A stretch of DNA of 64,000 bases. Origin: Ceriagrion tenellum (Eukaryota > Arthropoda > Insecta > Odonata > Coenagrionidae). The DNA is taken from positions 80,087,696 through 80,151,695 of the forward strand of contig OY720643.1 in NCBI GenBank assembly GCA_963169105.1, read 5' to 3'. The position numbers were made by a program, and so were the translations under genes. The notes beneath the pieces were generated by a model. The model ran no database searches and had not been told where the DNA came from. It was given only the letters and a program-made list of their open reading frames with translations. Position 1 is the first letter of the stretch. Every line of letters begins with the position of its first letter. Below, one piece after another: positions 12,990 through 23,360 of this stretch.

Positions 12990-13705
12990 CCCACAGTCTA
13001 TATCTAAATAATACCCTTCGAGCCACCATATGAGCGAGTGGCAGGAGGTGTTTGGTCACCAGCCGTGAAGAGATCTAAGTTTTTGGGTGATGGAATGGTG
13101 ACATGTACGAGTATTATAGGAGTGTATTATTGGAGCTGAATTTTTATTGTGGTCGCTTATTGTGCGCGGAAAGAAAGAGTTTCTGCACCTATCTTTTTTC
13201 GGCAGTGTATCTCTCTTATTTTATCACATCTTTCAGACCTAGAGATGTAGTGAGGAGTCATGATAATATTCTCGGTATCGCTCTGAAAAACATTAGTTCT
13301 GAATTTCTCAAGCAACCTAAGCCTAGCGTGTACCCTCCGAGTCTCTAGGGACTCCCACCTTAATCCCTCTAAACGTTGTGAAACACTATATGTACGCTCT
13401 TAGCAGTTTTTACGAAGCGCGCAGCTTCCCTTCGTATTTAATTAATGTTTCTGGTTATATCTCTATGATCAGGGTCCCAAATGCTAGCGGCATATTCGAA
13501 TAGTGGCCTAACCAGAGCGAAGTAGCATCTCTCTTAGACTTTTCCATCCGAGGACCTTCCTATTATGCGTTTAACAAAACCTAGTTTCTTTAATGCTGTG
13601 CCATTTATTTTTTGCATGTGTAATCCCCACGATATATCAGAATTTAAATAATTCCAAGATATTTCACTGATCTAAAGATTTTATGTTTACTCCACCCGCA
13701 ATATA
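12990..13705 (-). mobile_element. LINE-B copy 1: jockey/CR1-like LINE 3' end
   Basis: The minus strand encodes decayed C-terminal sequence of a jockey/CR1-like reverse transcriptase polyprotein. At 13471-13512 it reads VRPLFEYAASIWDP, the YAASIWDP-type motif found after the RT domain. Further downstream come remnants of the conserved tail (LEKFRTNVFQS, MTPHYISRS, a FPRTI-like region), then a 3' UTR ending in a block matching GGGTATTATGTAGA. Several stops and frameshifts make it nonfunctional. A second copy at 32085-32540 aligns through the 3' two thirds, and further decayed copies lie at 44.6 and 54.6-55.8 kb. The + strand frame at 13103-13348 is a shadow. Confidence 0.75.
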
Positions 13706-13714
13706 ATGCACAAA

Positions 13715-13870
13715 AGTGCAAAATCTCAGAAAAAAATCATCCACCTTAACCGCGACTTGAACCCGGATCCCTCAGTTTCTTCCCCTGTGAATATTTGTGG
13801 GCCTTAAGGGATTTAATGTCTAAACACTACATCACAGGCTTGGTAGAGGATGTCTCGGTAGCATAACGGA
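13715..13870 (-). mobile_element. tRNA-derived SINE remnant
   Basis: On the minus strand an A-box-like TGTGATGTAGTGTTTAG is followed by the B box GGGTTCAAGTC (+ strand complement near 13756-13766), then GCGGTTAAGGTGG and a T run. Box order and tail position fit a tRNA-derived SINE. The spacing between the boxes is longer than in a tRNA and no cloverleaf forms, so it is not a tRNA gene. Confidence 0.5.
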
Positions 13871-13915
13871 AATCGAGGTACCCGGGCTCGAGTCCTGGTC
13901 AAGTCGGATGTCATC
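13846..13915 (+). mobile_element. Second tRNA-like SINE head, + strand (tentative)
   Basis: The sequence TCGGTAGCATAACGG (A-box-like) is followed after a short interval by GGGCTCGAGTCCTGG (B-box-like). It abuts the antisense SINE, giving two head regions facing each other. Only the head can be recognised. Confidence 0.35.
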
Positions 13916-13918
13916 GAA

Positions 13919-14249
13919 TGACTGAGTGAAAGAGAGATTACGATTCTCCCCAATCAGGATAAGCTATAAGTGAGAAGCAGGAATTTACAATCAAACGCAG
14001 AACTATGAAACGTAGAATTCAAGGGATGCAAGAACACAAGAAACTAAAGTACTCTAATGCAATGTTACGAGTAAATAAAGTATCTGAATGAAGGAAAGAT
14101 AACGATTCTCCCCAATCAGGATAAGCAATAAGTAAGAAGCAGGAATTTACAATCAAACGTAGCACTATTTAATACTAGAGATGGAAAAACACGAGAAATA
14201 AAGTACGAGAGTAAACAATGTTACGAGTAAATATAGTATCTGATTGAAA
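13919..14249. repeat. 162-bp tandem duplication
   Basis: Two adjacent units have a period of 162 bp, anchored by CGATTCTCCCCAATCAGG at 13941 and 14103. Shared blocks include AAGCAGGAATTTACAATCAA and ATGTTACGAGTAAATA. A truncated third start (TATCTGATTGAA) follows at about 14240. No coding potential was seen. Confidence 0.85.
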
Positions 14250-14528
14250 TCGCCAACATGGGTGGGTAAATCCATCCCCGGATTTGTAAGACGGTTGATT
14301 ATTCTTTGTATCGTTAAAGGATATTATAAACAATAAAGAGACCCGTCGTATACCCCTTTGTTACAGAAATGATTTCATCTAGACTGCATATATTTTGATA
14401 CCTGCGTAAATGCATTCGTGCCGTTCAGATTCAGCAGAACAGAAACGCCGAGAGAAATTGAATTAATTTTCTTCCTGTTTTGGGTTTAAACTGTGGCGAA
14501 TGAAATATATCTCCATAGACTCACATGG

Positions 14529-14613
14529 AATTATTTATTTTTGAAGGTGTAGTGAATTATTTATTTTTTAAGGTGTAGTGAATTATTTATTTTTTAAGTT
14601 GTAGTGAATTATT
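14529..14613. repeat. 26-bp minisatellite, 3.3 copies
   Basis: The unit begins AATTATTTATTTTTTAAGG and ends TGTAGTG. Copies at 14529-14554, 14555-14580 and 14581-14606 differ by single bases, followed by a partial AATTATT. Confidence 0.9.
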
Positions 14614-17600
14614 CGAATCCATATTTAAAATAAGCCTCGTACTTTTCCATAGTTATTTCCTACAAACGTAAAACGCATTTTGCAGCTTTCAGTACCTTCA
14701 GACACAATTGTTTACAACAAATAGCTGTGGAAAAGTAAAAGGCTTATTTTCAATACAGGTTCCAATATGAAGTAATTGCACGAAGTGACGTCTGAAGATG
14801 TAAAGTGTAGTGAATTAATTAAAAAAATCAAATTGGGAGTAATTTATTTTGCTCATGTGCGCGTTTGTTTCCTCGCTTCCGTCTTACATTTGTTCCCATA
14901 ATTACAAACTCTGAGGAGTTATGATTTGTACTTTAGCCTGGGATATAGAAAAATTGGTGAATGAGAGAGGAGGAAAAGCGGTTTTGCAATACAAAGGAGA
15001 GTTTGGCTAGGAGTTGGGGTGGCGAAATTGTCGGATGGAAGTCAATGTATTGGAAAGAAGTATCCTCTCTATAATAACTTCCCGCCTTCAAATTGGTATA
15101 GATTTCTTTCTTCATCCACTCCCCCATCGCATTCTCGGCTTTAATTAATCCCAACTTAAATAAAGGAATATAAGCAACAAAAATCCTTGGAAGCGTGCGA
15201 AAGCCTTAGAATTACTGTCAAGCAAAATAGTTGACATTGATTATAACTCAACCTCAATCGGGAAAAATGTTATCATACAGCATATTCTCGAAAGGAAAAA
15301 AAGATAAATGGTGAATACAGAGTGGAAGGCTACATGACTTTTAAAAAATTCATGAAATTAAAGATTTAAGTAACGTTTGACTAATCAATGACTTTGATAC
15401 CACATATATTTAATATAACTGCTTCATTTCAAAATATTTTGGGTTTTGTCCAAATAGTATCAAAATATTTCACATCGACAACAGCACTGAGAATTCTATA
15501 CTACTCTTTGATTAGAAGTAAGTTAGCAGTTACGCCTAAATGGTTTTGAATCTATAGTCAATCAAATATGTAAGTACAATATGTAGAAAATGTACAGAAG
15601 AGATTTATAAGTTATGTGTACTACGCTCATAATAACATTTATACAGTGTTCGAAAATTATATAAGTTACATTGTTTAATTGGAATCTTTTTTTTATCTTG
15701 ATAATAACTTAACTTGAGTCGAAACCTATATCGGAATAACAAAAACCATTGTGGAACATTACATAGTTATTTTATTTACAAATTGATTTTCTGTAGTATA
15801 TGATAATGTTTGCCCATTAATTTTCTTTGTTGGGCAAACTTGAAACATAATTAATAAATAAATAGTGCGAACGAAAATCCACTCCAATTCACAGAAAGAG
15901 GTGTTCATAATGGGGACCGAGAGGGACATGGACATAGCTATGTTCGACAGTCGCATGAGTGAACTTTAAATAGGTTGTTTTGGAGAAAATTAAAGTTATT
16001 CAATTTAAACAGTTTGATCGTATTGTTCCTCAATTGTTTCGTTTCTTATTTGATTGCAGTGCAGACGTGTCTTTAGCTCCAGCAACTTATTGAATAATTT
16101 CCTAACTGTACCATACTACCTCATTTAAATTTGTGGGTAACAACACATAAAATATTTGCTACAATAGGTGTCATTATAGTGTTGAATATACTTTAGCAAG
16201 TAAGCAAACCAAGGTTTATTTACACAGTGATCATTAAAGGCTCGCGTTGAAGTGATAATCTGCCAAATGATGGTAGTTCCGTACAATGTAAACATTGCTC
16301 TGAGAACCTGCATCATGACTACTCTGGCCTAAAGGAGCCTAGCAATAGAGTGGAGCTGTTTATGCTAATAATAAATTACGTGTAAAGTTAGCACAGAGAA
16401 CTTAAACACTTAAACAAGCTAGCAACTGCATAAGTGTTTAAAAGATATTGCTAAATATTATTAACTACTGTAATGATAATAGTTTTCTTCGTGATTACGC
16501 CACAGCATTGTAAGCCTGGAACTTGCTGATGCGCTTCAGCTTAGCAGGACCATACAGGATGAAATCATACATAATGACCAAAAAAGAAGTACAGTTATAC
16601 CTTTGTAAGTTTTAACCTTTTTTGCAATCCATGTAAAGTGAAATTAATTCACGTAAACCATTTTGAAAAATAAAATTTTTATTAGTAAAAAAACATTATT
16701 CTGTGTTTCAAAACTAATTGCAGAAGATCTTACAAAAACAGGTTTTGAATGCCCAAGGACTCTATTACATCTAGGTATAATGATAAAGTAAATTTGCAAG
16801 TTAGGATTCTAATTTCTTATCCAAATGAATTAATTTATACGGTACCATTCACTTAGTCATATACTAGAACTTCTACATCTTTCCGTGAAATTTTATAACG
16901 TTTGGCCAAATGATTAATTCATTTATCGTAGAGGATAGGAAATTAGTTTTAAGGGCATACTAAAGGAGTTTATGGGTCAAAGGCAAGAAAAATGGCCCTT
17001 CCAGTATTCCAAACCACCGTCTTAACGGCTAGACCCACATAATATCCAATAACAGAGAAGCCATTAATCTTTGACAGCTGCGAATCACAGATGGAAAGTG
17101 ACAGTGGTCATAAATCCGAACACCGGTTGAATATGCAAGTTGCGCTGGCTCTAATTTTGCCCAGACTACGAAGTAGGTTAATGGAGGGTCAGAACTAGCG
17201 ACTTTTCCGATTAAAATTTATCTTTTACCCTCAATTGCCCGAGTTTGCTTAGCTCTCCTGTTGCATTGTCTAAACTATTTATGCATCCCTCCTATTCTTA
17301 GCCCTGTTGAGCCTGATGACACGGGACAAAACTGTGATGAAAATAATCGGAATTAGGATTGCATAAATTGACAAACTTACAAACCCCCATCTAAGCGACA
17401 ATGTTTCACGCCTGGTCTATCAAAAAAGAACGGAGGACATTTCTTTTGAGTCAATTTTTTTGAACGCCTTTATAGCAAGAACATGTTCTGTGGTACAACC
17501 TTTTCAAATTAGAATGTATGAGTACTTTGGATAGAGCGATTCCAATATAAATATCTCTAGAGCAATCTATGGTCTAAGGCTGACAAAAATTGATGGACAA

Positions 17601-17655
17601 TAGACTCCTATATATTTTTAAAGACGCTTGCCCATTTCTTCTTACACTACTTCTT
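14614..17655. other. AT-rich unannotated stretch
   Basis: About 3 kb of AT-rich DNA. Open frames are short and unrecognised, and I found no terminal repeats or dispersed family members. Confidence 0.5.
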
Positions 17656-18420
17656 CACTCTTCTATCATAATTGGGCGTTCAATCCTAACATTGGCTGAC
17701 TAGAGTCCTCCACCCTTCCCTGTCTAATGCTATTTCCCATACCTCCTGGTATCACTTTCTATGTACTTTCCTCTTTATTTGGTCCATCAACTTATTCCTC
17801 GGTCTTCCTCTGGGAGCTTTTCCATCTATTTTGCCTTCAATTATATTCTTCAGAAATCCATTGTGTCTCAGAGTGTGTCCAATTCATCTAGTCACTTCTT
17901 GTTGTTTTTCCTGTATGGTGTTCCATATGGTCCTTTACTATTCTGAACACTTCATCATTTCTTATTTTGTCCGTCCATTTTATCTTCAGTATTCTCCTCC
18001 ATCACCAGTTTTCGAAGGCTTCTAGTCTGTTTTGGTCAGCTTTTCCAATGGTCCATGCTTCCCATCCATAGAGTGCCACGCTCCACACAACTGTTTCCAC
18101 ATATTCATTCATATCGACGTAAATTATTCCTCCTCACCTCCAAATTACCTATCTTCTTTCCTACCTTTCCCACCCCATTTAATATCCTCCCCTTCATCTC
18201 GGATTTCAACAGCCATTTTTTTCCAGAGGCAGTTCCAGTCATCTATTCTGCCACCACCTAATCTTATTTAGGAGCAGTCTATCCTCAGTCACTTTGCCGG
18301 TTAATTCCTCCATGGAAATTCGTTCGGTCGAAAGTCGTCCATCTTCGTTTCTTCCACCATACTTTTACCTTTTCTATTATCAATCTCATCTAAGTCTCAA
18401 CATAATGTAGCAATTTTTCA
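17656..18420 (-). mobile_element. LINE-A copy 2: C-terminal end of a non-LTR retrotransposon
   Basis: Read on the minus strand this aligns with the LINE-A copy at 11.2 kb. Blocks in order: ALYGWEAWTIGKADQ, WRRILKIKWTDKIRND, TIWNTIQ, IGHTLRHNGFLKNIIEGK, APRGRPRNKLMDQIKRK and DREGWRTLVSQ. It ends with TTAGGATTGAACGCCC, the family 3' end. The post-RT domain is better kept than in copy 1, although frameshifts and stops break the frame. Sequence to about 18420 is probably still element-derived, but I cannot place it in the RT domain, so an internal deletion or an attached unrelated segment is possible. The + strand frames between 17761 and 18271 are shadows. Confidence 0.75.
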
Positions 18421-19317
18421 CCCTTTTTTCTTCAAGTTCAGAAAAGCCTGCTCCCTACAAAGATACGTTGCAAAGAAAATGGTAGACGTATTTTTTAAAT
18501 TGACTTGAAATAGAAAAAATGTATAATTTGTGATAGATAAACTAAAGCACGAGGTCTTTAAAAACAATAAAAATGTTTAATTAACTCGATTTGAGGTCTA
18601 AAGTCCATAAAATACTTCCAGACTTAGCAGGACTTTAACGAACGCCGCACGGAAATTCAAAAGACCAAGAGTCCGTTACATTAGAGTATTGATTCGTTTT
18701 AAATACTTATAATGAGCGGTATTTGTACGGAAATGATAATATTCACATTGGATTTTCTGCCAAGAAATATTTGAAATAAACAATACTCATTTGGACCTTA
18801 GCCTGGTTAAAAGATATATGCCATGTTGCATAAACATTAGACTAAAATGCTGAGAGTAATGGGATATATAAAGTAATAGACCATATAAATAAAGCTGATG
18901 GCAGGAAATATCGCACTCACAACATGCACAGAAAAGCCAACATCACGAATGCTTTTTCTACTCAACATCGACCAGATAAATTTTGCGTATGCTCATCTTA
19001 TACGTGGAATTATGCAAGCCCGTCATTAGCAGCTAGCAAAGTAACCTATCGAGTGAGGTCATTCGACTTCCCATAATGAATCAGGTTACTCACCCTCCAA
19101 GTGGTATGAAAACATCAATCACCTGAGTTACATATGTATCAAGCTCCACTTCATCATGTCAACTTGTAATGAAAATATTTATGAAGCTAATTAAGTCATC
19201 AAATGCGTCTGCAACCTGCGAATACTGAGTGACTGGTTTTATTGATTCAATATTAACTTCCAATGGATACAAATGCGTGATTTCTGCAACCGCTCATTCC
19301 ATTATAGTACTCGCATC
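18421..19317. other. AT-rich unannotated stretch
   Basis: No repeat or recognisable coding sequence was found. Confidence 0.5.
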
Positions 19318-19624
19318 GACAAATACGATGCCGGAGGCGTGTAGTAAGATTGGGAATGGCTTCTGTTCCTGCGCTCGCATGTGTTATAACGAACAAACCG
19401 TATATAATGGAACTAGGTGTGGGAAAAGAAATAACGGCCATGAAAGGCATTGGTGACTACGACAATATTTGAGCATAGCTGGATTCGTCCTCCCTTAAAC
19501 AAACTGTCAAATCAAGTCCTCATTCGCGAAAAAAAATTGGTTTTTCTGTCGAAATTAGGGACAAAGGCACGAATTCCCGGGATGCCTTCTAGTGTTAATG
19601 GAAGTCAAACGCCTAAGACGGGAA
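19318..19624 (+). repeat. R1 dispersed repeat, copy 1 (307 bp)
   Basis: This segment begins GACAAATACGATGCCGG and ends CGCCTAAGACGGGAA. It matches 28734-29039 in reverse complement at roughly 95 percent by eye, with differences mostly single-base plus a few small indels. Similarity stops sharply at both ends. The termini are not inverted repeats, I see no poly-A tail and no clear target duplication, so the class is unknown. Frames in the two copies are not conserved, which argues against a coding exon. Confidence 0.85.
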
Positions 19625-20320
19625 TTACTTTCTCAGCATTGATGATTTCAGTCACGACCTCTCTCAAGTTATCGAACAAGAACTAATTAAAGATTTGGAT
19701 TCTTGGAATATTCCAAATATGCTCACAAGAAAAGTGCATTTCATCAATTTCTAAATTATTATTGAATTTAGTCCACAGATAATAAAATGGTCCACTTGTT
19801 TACACATAGTCATCAAAGAAACCATATTAACAACATCAATACGCAAGAATTTCAATGCACTCACTCAATATGTGTTTTAAAATTTTCGTTTCAATTTTGA
19901 ACTGCCATTGAATCACCACTCCACTGACAGAGTTGATTAAAACAATTCATGGTACAAGCTTATCCATCAAAGGCGAAAGAGGCGAGAAGAAATGAAAGAG
20001 TAAAACCTAAATGTTTTGAGCTTCCCCGTACGGAGATTTTGGCTGGGAGCTTAACTTCAAAAACTTCAACTTGGGAAATTAAAACGCAAATATAGAATGA
20101 GGGTATTGCATGCAAGAAAGACTACAAGATTAGCTCACCGGCCGTAAATCCTACGGCAACCCGACCCAACCAAAGCTTACATTAACCATACTTCTTGAAA
20201 CCATCTGGTTGTAAGAACACAGAAATAAGTGGTTTTCCATTCATTACTATTCCAATATAGAATCCATTTAAAGACACTACCAGGCATTCGTTTGATCAAG
20301 AGGTAAGACAATGTTCTCTA
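19625..20320. other. AT-rich unannotated stretch
   Basis: No repeat or recognisable coding sequence between R1 and the hAT-type MITE. Confidence 0.45.
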
Positions 20321-20328
20321 CTACCAAC

Positions 20329-20897
20329 TAGAGCTGTGTAGTTCATGAGTGAATCGTTCTTAGTGAACGATTCATTGGTATGAACCGAATGAATTGAATC
20401 ACGTTCTTCGATCTAGTGGTTCGTACAGAATCGCAAGAACCAAAGGAATTGAATAGAATCAAGAATTGCTTAAATCTCTTGAATCGGACTGTGGACGAGA
20501 AATTACGACAGATCTAATAGTTAACATGTTGTAATATCTTCGGTGGAAAATTGAAAATTCCTGAGCAAGCAACTAAGATATTTTTATTAAATTTCATCTT
20601 TATAGATTGCACGAAGGGAATTTCACACTTTCACTTTTTTGGATGCTTCAAGGACAAAGTAAAACTTCCATATTTCGCAACCATTACTTTGTCCCCGACA
20701 TATCCGAGTAATCACATCTTCGGTGGATGTCGTTTTCATTCCTTGTATTCAGTCGGTTCAATCGCTAATGGTTGACGAAGTCATTTACTTCTTTGAAGTC
20801 ATTTGGTTCATTATGAACCATTTGAAAGAACGACTCATTCGCATGAACCAAGTCGCATGAATCGAATCATCGAAATGGATCGAAAATCCCAGCTTTA
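20329..20897. mobile_element. Nonautonomous hAT-type MITE (569 bp)
   Basis: The element starts TAGAGCTGTG and ends CCCAGCTTTA, so the outer ends form an imperfect inverted repeat TARAGCTGKG. It is flanked by an exact 8-bp direct repeat CTACCAAC (20321-20328 and 20898-20905), the target-site duplication length of the hAT superfamily. Inside both ends are clustered inverted motifs such as TGAATCGTTC/GAACGATTCA (20350-20374) and GGTTCATTATGAACC near 20810, resembling subterminal transposase-binding repeats. No transposase is encoded; the frame 20551-20775 has no recognisable domain. Movement would need a hAT transposase supplied elsewhere. Confidence 0.75.
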
Positions 20898-20905
20898 CTA
20901 CCAAC

Positions 20906-21672
20906 ACTTACGTTTTATATCCGAGGAAACATGAAGCAATACGTGAGACATGTGGTGTATAGTCACTTTGACGATGCGATCTTGGATCAATGAATTATGA
21001 TGTTGGAGCGAACTGAAGCAAGCTTCATCCGCGCCATCAGTATTAATCATCAATGCAAAAATTGATTCATTGAAGCTCCTCATTTTACTCTCTTCTCCGT
21101 AATTTTCTTTATATACAAACAATTATAAATATTAACAATCTTTATATTCAATAGGTGTAAACTACTATAAAATTACGGATTTCAGATTCATCAGACATCT
21201 CTTAAATAGGAATACAAACGAATTCTCTTCTTAAGAGAAAGTTAATTCACTAATTTTACATCTGAAATTCCAAGCATTGATAAAAAATGAATGTTTTCAA
21301 AGCTTCAATACGAATCACACCCATGGGAAATGTCGCCATCTTTTGATCAGTCATTGTCCACTTAGAGGTCCACAAAATCAAAGACAAAATTCACACAAAT
21401 CTAACTCAGTAACTAAAAAAACACAATTGCCAGACTGTCTGCACTATAATGAGTCCAAAACTAAATTAGTGGAATGAAGTTTGGCTAAAATAAGGAGTAT
21501 GCTCAATTTTTAGGTAAACATGCTCTAAAAATTTCAATTCATTAGTTTAGAGCATTCATTTCATTATTTTCATCGCAACACGGCTCGTAATAAATACAAA
21601 CGTTTTATCTGATGAAATATTAAGTTAAGAGGGTAAGCCTTCACGAGTTACTAAGTCTTTACTCCTGGCATA
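20906..21672. other. AT-rich unannotated stretch
   Basis: Sequence between the hAT-type MITE and the mariner element, with nothing recognised. Confidence 0.45.
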
Positions 21673-21674
21673 TA

Positions 21675-21710
21675 CAAGGTGTGATCAAAAAAAGACCGGA
21701 CTGATTTTAT
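21675..21710. repeat. mariner left terminal inverted repeat (36 bp)
   Basis: This 36-bp arm is an exact reverse complement of 22962-22997. It lies downstream of the transposase stop codon. Confidence 0.95.
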
Positions 21711-21760
21711 AACTTGTTTATTTCGACGGATACAGCTTAATCGAACTTGTCACCCTCAAA

Positions 21761-22800
21761 TTACATGCATTGGCTGACGACACACCTTTTCCAACGTTTC
21801 TTCCAGCTTTCGAACCCTGCCTGGTAAGCCTCCTTAGGGATCCTCTTCAGGTCCGCCGTACAATTAGTTTTTCTGTCCGCAATAGAGTCGAATCGGCTCC
21901 CTTTCAAGGTTAATTTTAACTTTGGAAGCAAAAAAAAGTCTGATGGAGCCACGTCTGGAGAGTAGGGTAGCTGCGGGATCACGGAAGTTCTGATTTTGGC
22001 GAAAACTGTGTCACGATCAGCGCCGTGTGAGCCGGCGCGTTATCGTGGTGGAAACGCCATGCATTGGTTCTCCACATGTCCTGCCTCTTTCGGCTCACTG
22101 CGACCCTCAGCCTCTTCATAACCTCTAAGTAGAAATCTTTGTTGACGGTTTGACCTGGAGGGACGTATTCGTAATGAATCAGCCCTTGCCAATCGAAGAA
22201 ACACACCAGCATGACCTTCACATTGGACCGGGACATGCGAGCTTTCTTTGGTCGCGGAGAATGAGGACCCTTCCACTGAGAAGACTGGTCCTTTGTCTCA
22301 ACATCATAACCGTAAACCCAGGTTTCGTCAACGGTTACGATGGTTTTAAGAAACTCTGGGTCGGCATTGGTTCGATCCAGGAGTTCCTGACAAATGTCCA
22401 CACGTTTTTGTCTCTGATCATCAGTCAGCACCCGCGGGACGAATTTTGATGCGACGCGCGTCATGCCCAAAATGTCTGTCAAAATTGTCTGACAGGATCC
22501 AAAACTAATGTTCACTTCCTCAGCTATCTCCCTAACAGTTAAACGGCGATTTGTCCGCATCAAATCGTTCACCAATTTGACATGGTTGGGGTCTGTCGAT
22601 GTGGAAGGCCGCCCCGTTCGCGAATCTTCATCTGTCGAGGTTCTGCCCGATTTAAAACGACTGTACCACTCAAAACACTGGCTTAGACTCAAAGCTTCAT
22701 TACCAAAGGCTTGTTGAATCATTCCAAATGTCTCCGTAGCACTTTTGCCAAGTTTGAAACAAAATTTCGCGCGCACACGCTGTTCTTCTAGCTCCTTCAT
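21761..22800 (-). pseudogene. mariner transposase, one frameshift
   Basis: This encodes the DDD cut-and-paste transposase of the mariner element. I start at the ATG at 22800 (MKELEEQ) because mariner proteins begin there; an in-frame extension to 22884 lies in the leader. The N-terminus holds the helix-turn-helix DNA-binding region, with FEWYSRFKSGRTS near residues 43-55 and a linker containing GRPST. The interdomain motif reads KFVPRVLT (119-126). Catalytic aspartates are D158 in VDETW and D253 in HHDNAPAH. The third is the last D of SPDVAPSD in the next frame; correcting the shift gives 34 intervening residues, the DD34D signature. The frame breaks at about 22003 where one base appears missing: the first frame stops at 21979 and the tail continues to TAA at 21761. 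The expected total of about 345 residues matches the family. No other stop is seen. Confidence 0.93.
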
Positions 22801-22961
22801 TGCTGCCGTTGCACGGGGCAACGAACAGGTTAAGACACGAACCGCTGTTGCTGCGTAACGACTCGACGTCAACAAACACAACACCTCTCGTTTTAGTCGT
22901 CAGATGTGTCGCTAAATGACGCACTGTGTCTCGTTTCGATCCGTTGAACCGTTTGCGCGGA

Positions 22962-22997
22962 ATAAAATCAGTCCGGTCTTTTTTTGATCACACCTTG
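22962..22997. repeat. mariner right terminal inverted repeat (36 bp)
   Basis: This exact reverse complement of the left repeat lies upstream of the transposase start, with about 160 bp of leader between them. Confidence 0.95.
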
Positions 22998-23079
22998 TAT
23001 AATCCGTCAATCTCCAATTCGAAATGCCACTACATATGTTCCTCGGGATCTGTAATTGATTCCACGCCTACCATATGCG

Positions 23080-23360
23080 TTTCAATGGCAGTGACATTTC
23101 AACTGTACCTTTACGAATCCAATTTTCTCGTTGACGCAAGTGGAACAGGAAAATCCGCCAGTCTTTGGATCATGACTCTTGCGCCACTTGCCCCAGGACA
23201 ACAGGGTACTTACGCTCATTGTCAGAGTACTTAGAGCTAACTCGACACTTCCAGAACGATCCACAAGCCGCTCGCAATATTTCTCGCACCGTATTCGGAC
23301 ACTGTAAGTGGCATTCTCACGCTCGCGAACGCGGGATCAATGAGCGGGTTCAATAGCATG
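23080..23360 (-). other. Exon-like open segment of unknown identity (tentative)
   Basis: This segment has higher GC than its surroundings. Its minus strand is open for about 84 codons, from a stop near 23342 down to 23082. A plausible acceptor (CCACTTACAG, ending near 23303) and a plausible donor (GAGC followed by GTAAGT, near 23210) would bound a roughly 90-bp exon. Two of its three frames are open across that interval, and both peptides look compositionally protein-like (one contains CEKYCERLVD, another SKYSDNERKYPVVLG). I recognise neither. It could be a host exon, an old element fragment or chance. The mariner inserted about 80 bp away. Confidence 0.25.

Larger units (their letters stand above)
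21675..22997 (-). mobile_element. mariner transposon, full-length (1323 bp)
   Basis: The element is bounded by perfect 36-bp terminal inverted repeats, each starting CAAGGTGTGATC, and flanked by TA on both sides (21673-21674 and 22998-22999), the mariner/Tc1 target duplication. Length is typical of mariner (about 1.3 kb). One transposase gene lies between the repeats on the minus strand and carries a single frameshift. The identical terminal repeats and otherwise open frame indicate a recent insertion. It may still be mobilisable in trans by a related transposase; that is inference. Confidence 0.95.

Noticed and set aside
13919..14613. CRISPR-like array
   Set aside because: The units are plain tandem duplications without unique spacers, in eukaryotic DNA.
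17761..18271. Four overlapping + strand open frames
   Set aside because: They are antisense to LINE-A copy 2.
22150..22717. Two + strand open frames
   Set aside because: They lie entirely antisense to the mariner transposase.
22926..23234. GTGKSA in a + strand frame read as a P-loop
   Set aside because: It is an isolated short match without the rest of a nucleotide-binding domain, and the frame starts inside the mariner terminal region.
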